Assembly (NCBI GenBank): GCA_000512085.1
Contig: ASPP01010582.1
Span: 1-21,501 of the forward strand
Reading direction: 5' to 3'
DNA from: Reticulomyxa filosa
Lineage: Eukaryota > Foraminifera > Reticulomyxidae
DNA length: 21,501 bases
The position numbers were made by a program, and so were the translations under genes. Numbering within the stretch: position 1 is the stretch's first letter; each line of letters opens with the position of its first letter. The notes beneath the pieces are model-generated. The model worked only from the letters and a program-made list of their open reading frames with translations. It was not told where the DNA came from and did no database searches. Positions 20,105 through 21,501 of the stretch are shown piece after piece.

Positions 20105-20344
20105 ACTAAATCAATTATTTGTGGATGTACAGTACTTTTTAAAAAATATGGGTCCAAAAAGGAAGTCGCAGTAGTTGGTGTCACAATACCAATACCCAAT
20201 TGTTATGGCCGTGAAAATGTTATCAAAGCTGGATTACCAACAATCCATGTATTATTGTTTATTTTTGAGCTATTTTGTTACAAAACAAGATTAGATATTC
20301 CAGCACGCGGTATGCTATCGAATGGAAAATGGAAATATAAATAA
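20105..20344 (+). pseudogene. Open stretch, possibly decayed coding sequence
   Basis: Bounded by TAA at 20102-20104 and TAA at 20342-20344, about 79 codons with no useful start. Its first half (KKEVAVVGVTIPIPNCYG, then RENVIKAGLPTIH) looks more protein-like than the surrounding AT-rich sequence: mixed residues and some GC in third positions. No family is recognised. It may be an exon remnant or chance. Confidence 0.25.
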
Positions 20345-20576
20345 AATATGGAAAAAGTTACTATACTAAAAAGTGTTATAAATGACGATACTATTACTTC
20401 ATCAAATAAAAAACTATATTTAAACTGACGCCTAAAATAATAAAGAGTGATTATTTGAGTGATTTGATCACATTTCAATACAAATAATAAGAAAGAGGAA
20501 AAACAACTTTATGAAACAATAAAATAACAAATCATTATATTTAAAAGAATCCAGATGAATTAATATTAAATGATAA

Positions 20577-20879
20577 ATATTAACAATAGTCAATGAAGTG
20601 GGGAAATTGTATCATGAATATTCACTTAAATTACATGAAATTTGTGCAATATTATTGTATTATGGGAAATTATGTAACTCTGAATTTAATTATGATTCAA
20701 TACAATTTCAACATTACATGGAATTTGATATCCCTTTGCAAATTGCATCAAAATGTCGCACAGCCATTGTGAAATTTTATTTTCTAGATCGTATATGCAG
20801 CTTTTGCGAGGAAAAAAAAATGAGAATTAGTTGCATAGAAAATGAAGATGAAAATACACAAATAATATTGCTGACGTAG
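20577..20879 (+). pseudogene. Open stretch resembling a coding exon remnant
   Basis: Open from just after a TAA at 20574-20576 to TAG at 20877-20879, about 100 codons, without a good ATG near the front. The residues are varied (GKLYHEYSLKLHEICAILLY, then CNSEFNYDSIQFQHYMEFD), with helix-like spacing and several Cys, unlike the Lys/Asn/Ile/Phe mix typical of random AT-rich frames here. I read it as a possible fragment of a degenerate gene, perhaps one member of a dispersed family. No domain is recognised and coding status is uncertain. Confidence 0.3.
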
Positions 20880-21501
20880 CGTTGAATATTTGTTTTTCAT
20901 GAAGAAAATCGATTTCGTAAAGAACATAATATTTTTTTGCAAACTGTATCTGAATTGAATACTTATAGTTGTTGATTTTCTTTGAATCCCAAAAACAAAC
21001 GATATTATCATACAATGAATTGTCATAATCGAATATTAAATAGTCGACACTAGCCCAATTTGGTGTCCAATGAAAGTCTTGTAATTTGGATAATAAAGAA
21101 ACACATTAAACATTTGCTTGTATTAAACTCTGAACATGGAATACAGCAAATAACATATTCAACAACAAATCTGTTGGAATTCGGTCCATCATTATTTAAT
21201 GTTTATTATAATCTGTTCTTTGCTGTGTTGAAAATTAAAAAGAAATTTTTTTATATCAATATGAAATTGAAAGGAATATTACATTAGTTAAAAAAAAAAA
21301 CAGTATACCTAAAAAAAATGTGGCTTTTTTAGTATTTGACTTATTATCTTTATTGAAAAGAGCCAAAGTAAAAATAATTTTGTATATACATAGAACAAAT
21401 CACAGATTATCTTTCCTCTATGTTGTACTACAGTATGTTGCAAGAAAACTGAACGCATAAAACATATCTTATGATGATAATTGATTTTCTCAATGAAAAA
21501 T
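20880..21501. other. AT-rich right end without a supported gene
   Basis: About 620 bp of AT-rich sequence. An open frame at 21060-21287 (+, 75 codons, TTG start) contains LVLNSEHGIQQITYSTTNLL but lacks an ATG start and has no recognisable motif. It may belong to the same decayed region as the stretches at 20105 and 20577. No RNA gene or mobile-element signature is seen. Confidence 0.4.

Noticed and set aside
13441-20594. TAACAATAGTCAAT present at both 13441 and 20581
   Set aside because: A shared 14-mer is expected by chance in a 21-kb AT-rich window, and one copy straddles an IFT70 splice site.
21060-21287. 75-codon TTG-initiated frame
   Set aside because: There is no ATG, no motif and AT-rich composition. 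It is mentioned only as part of the unexplained right end.

Overview
The window looks like nuclear DNA from a flagellated or flagellum-derived protist. The genes are cut by many short GT-AG introns (about 37 to 203 nt), use the standard code (TAA and TGA are real stops), and sit in very AT-rich, homopolymer-rich spacer DNA. The gene set is eukaryotic: a proteasome lid subunit, a cytosolic-type aspartate aminotransferase, an intraflagellar transport protein and a mitotic spindle protein. Short introns, A/T tracts and degenerate splice sites would suit a rhizarian such as a foraminiferan (Reticulomyxa-like). That placement is an inference and was not tested.

Layout, left to right. 57-391 (+) is the charged last exon of a gene that begins outside the window. 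523-4835 (+) is a large armadillo-type protein with a polyglutamine tract and a PH-like C-terminus; its reading frame breaks three times, two of them at or beside A-tracts. 5472-7075 (+) is a six-exon RPN8/PSMD7 gene. 7076-9596 is a gene-free AT-rich gap. 9597-11297 (-) is a six-exon aspartate aminotransferase that translates to 423 residues with every catalytic residue in register. About 330 bp away on the opposite strand lies IFT70/TTC30 (11627-14103, +, six exons, 698 residues). 14490-17120 (-) is a ten-exon gene that I read as a divergent NuSAP (nucleolar and spindle-associated protein), with a SAP domain, a KEN box and the family's central and C-terminal motifs. 18330-19347 (+) encodes a seven-helix membrane protein of unknown function. 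19348-21501 is AT-rich, with two open stretches that may be decayed coding sequence.

The genes do not form a pathway. Two act on microtubule structures: IFT70 in cilium assembly and the NuSAP-like protein in the spindle. The two are convergent neighbours. RPN8 and the aminotransferase are housekeeping genes. The splice models for RPN8, the aminotransferase, IFT70 and NuSAP keep phase across all assigned junctions, which is the strongest internal support for them. No tRNA, rRNA, CRISPR array or transposase-bearing element was recognised.
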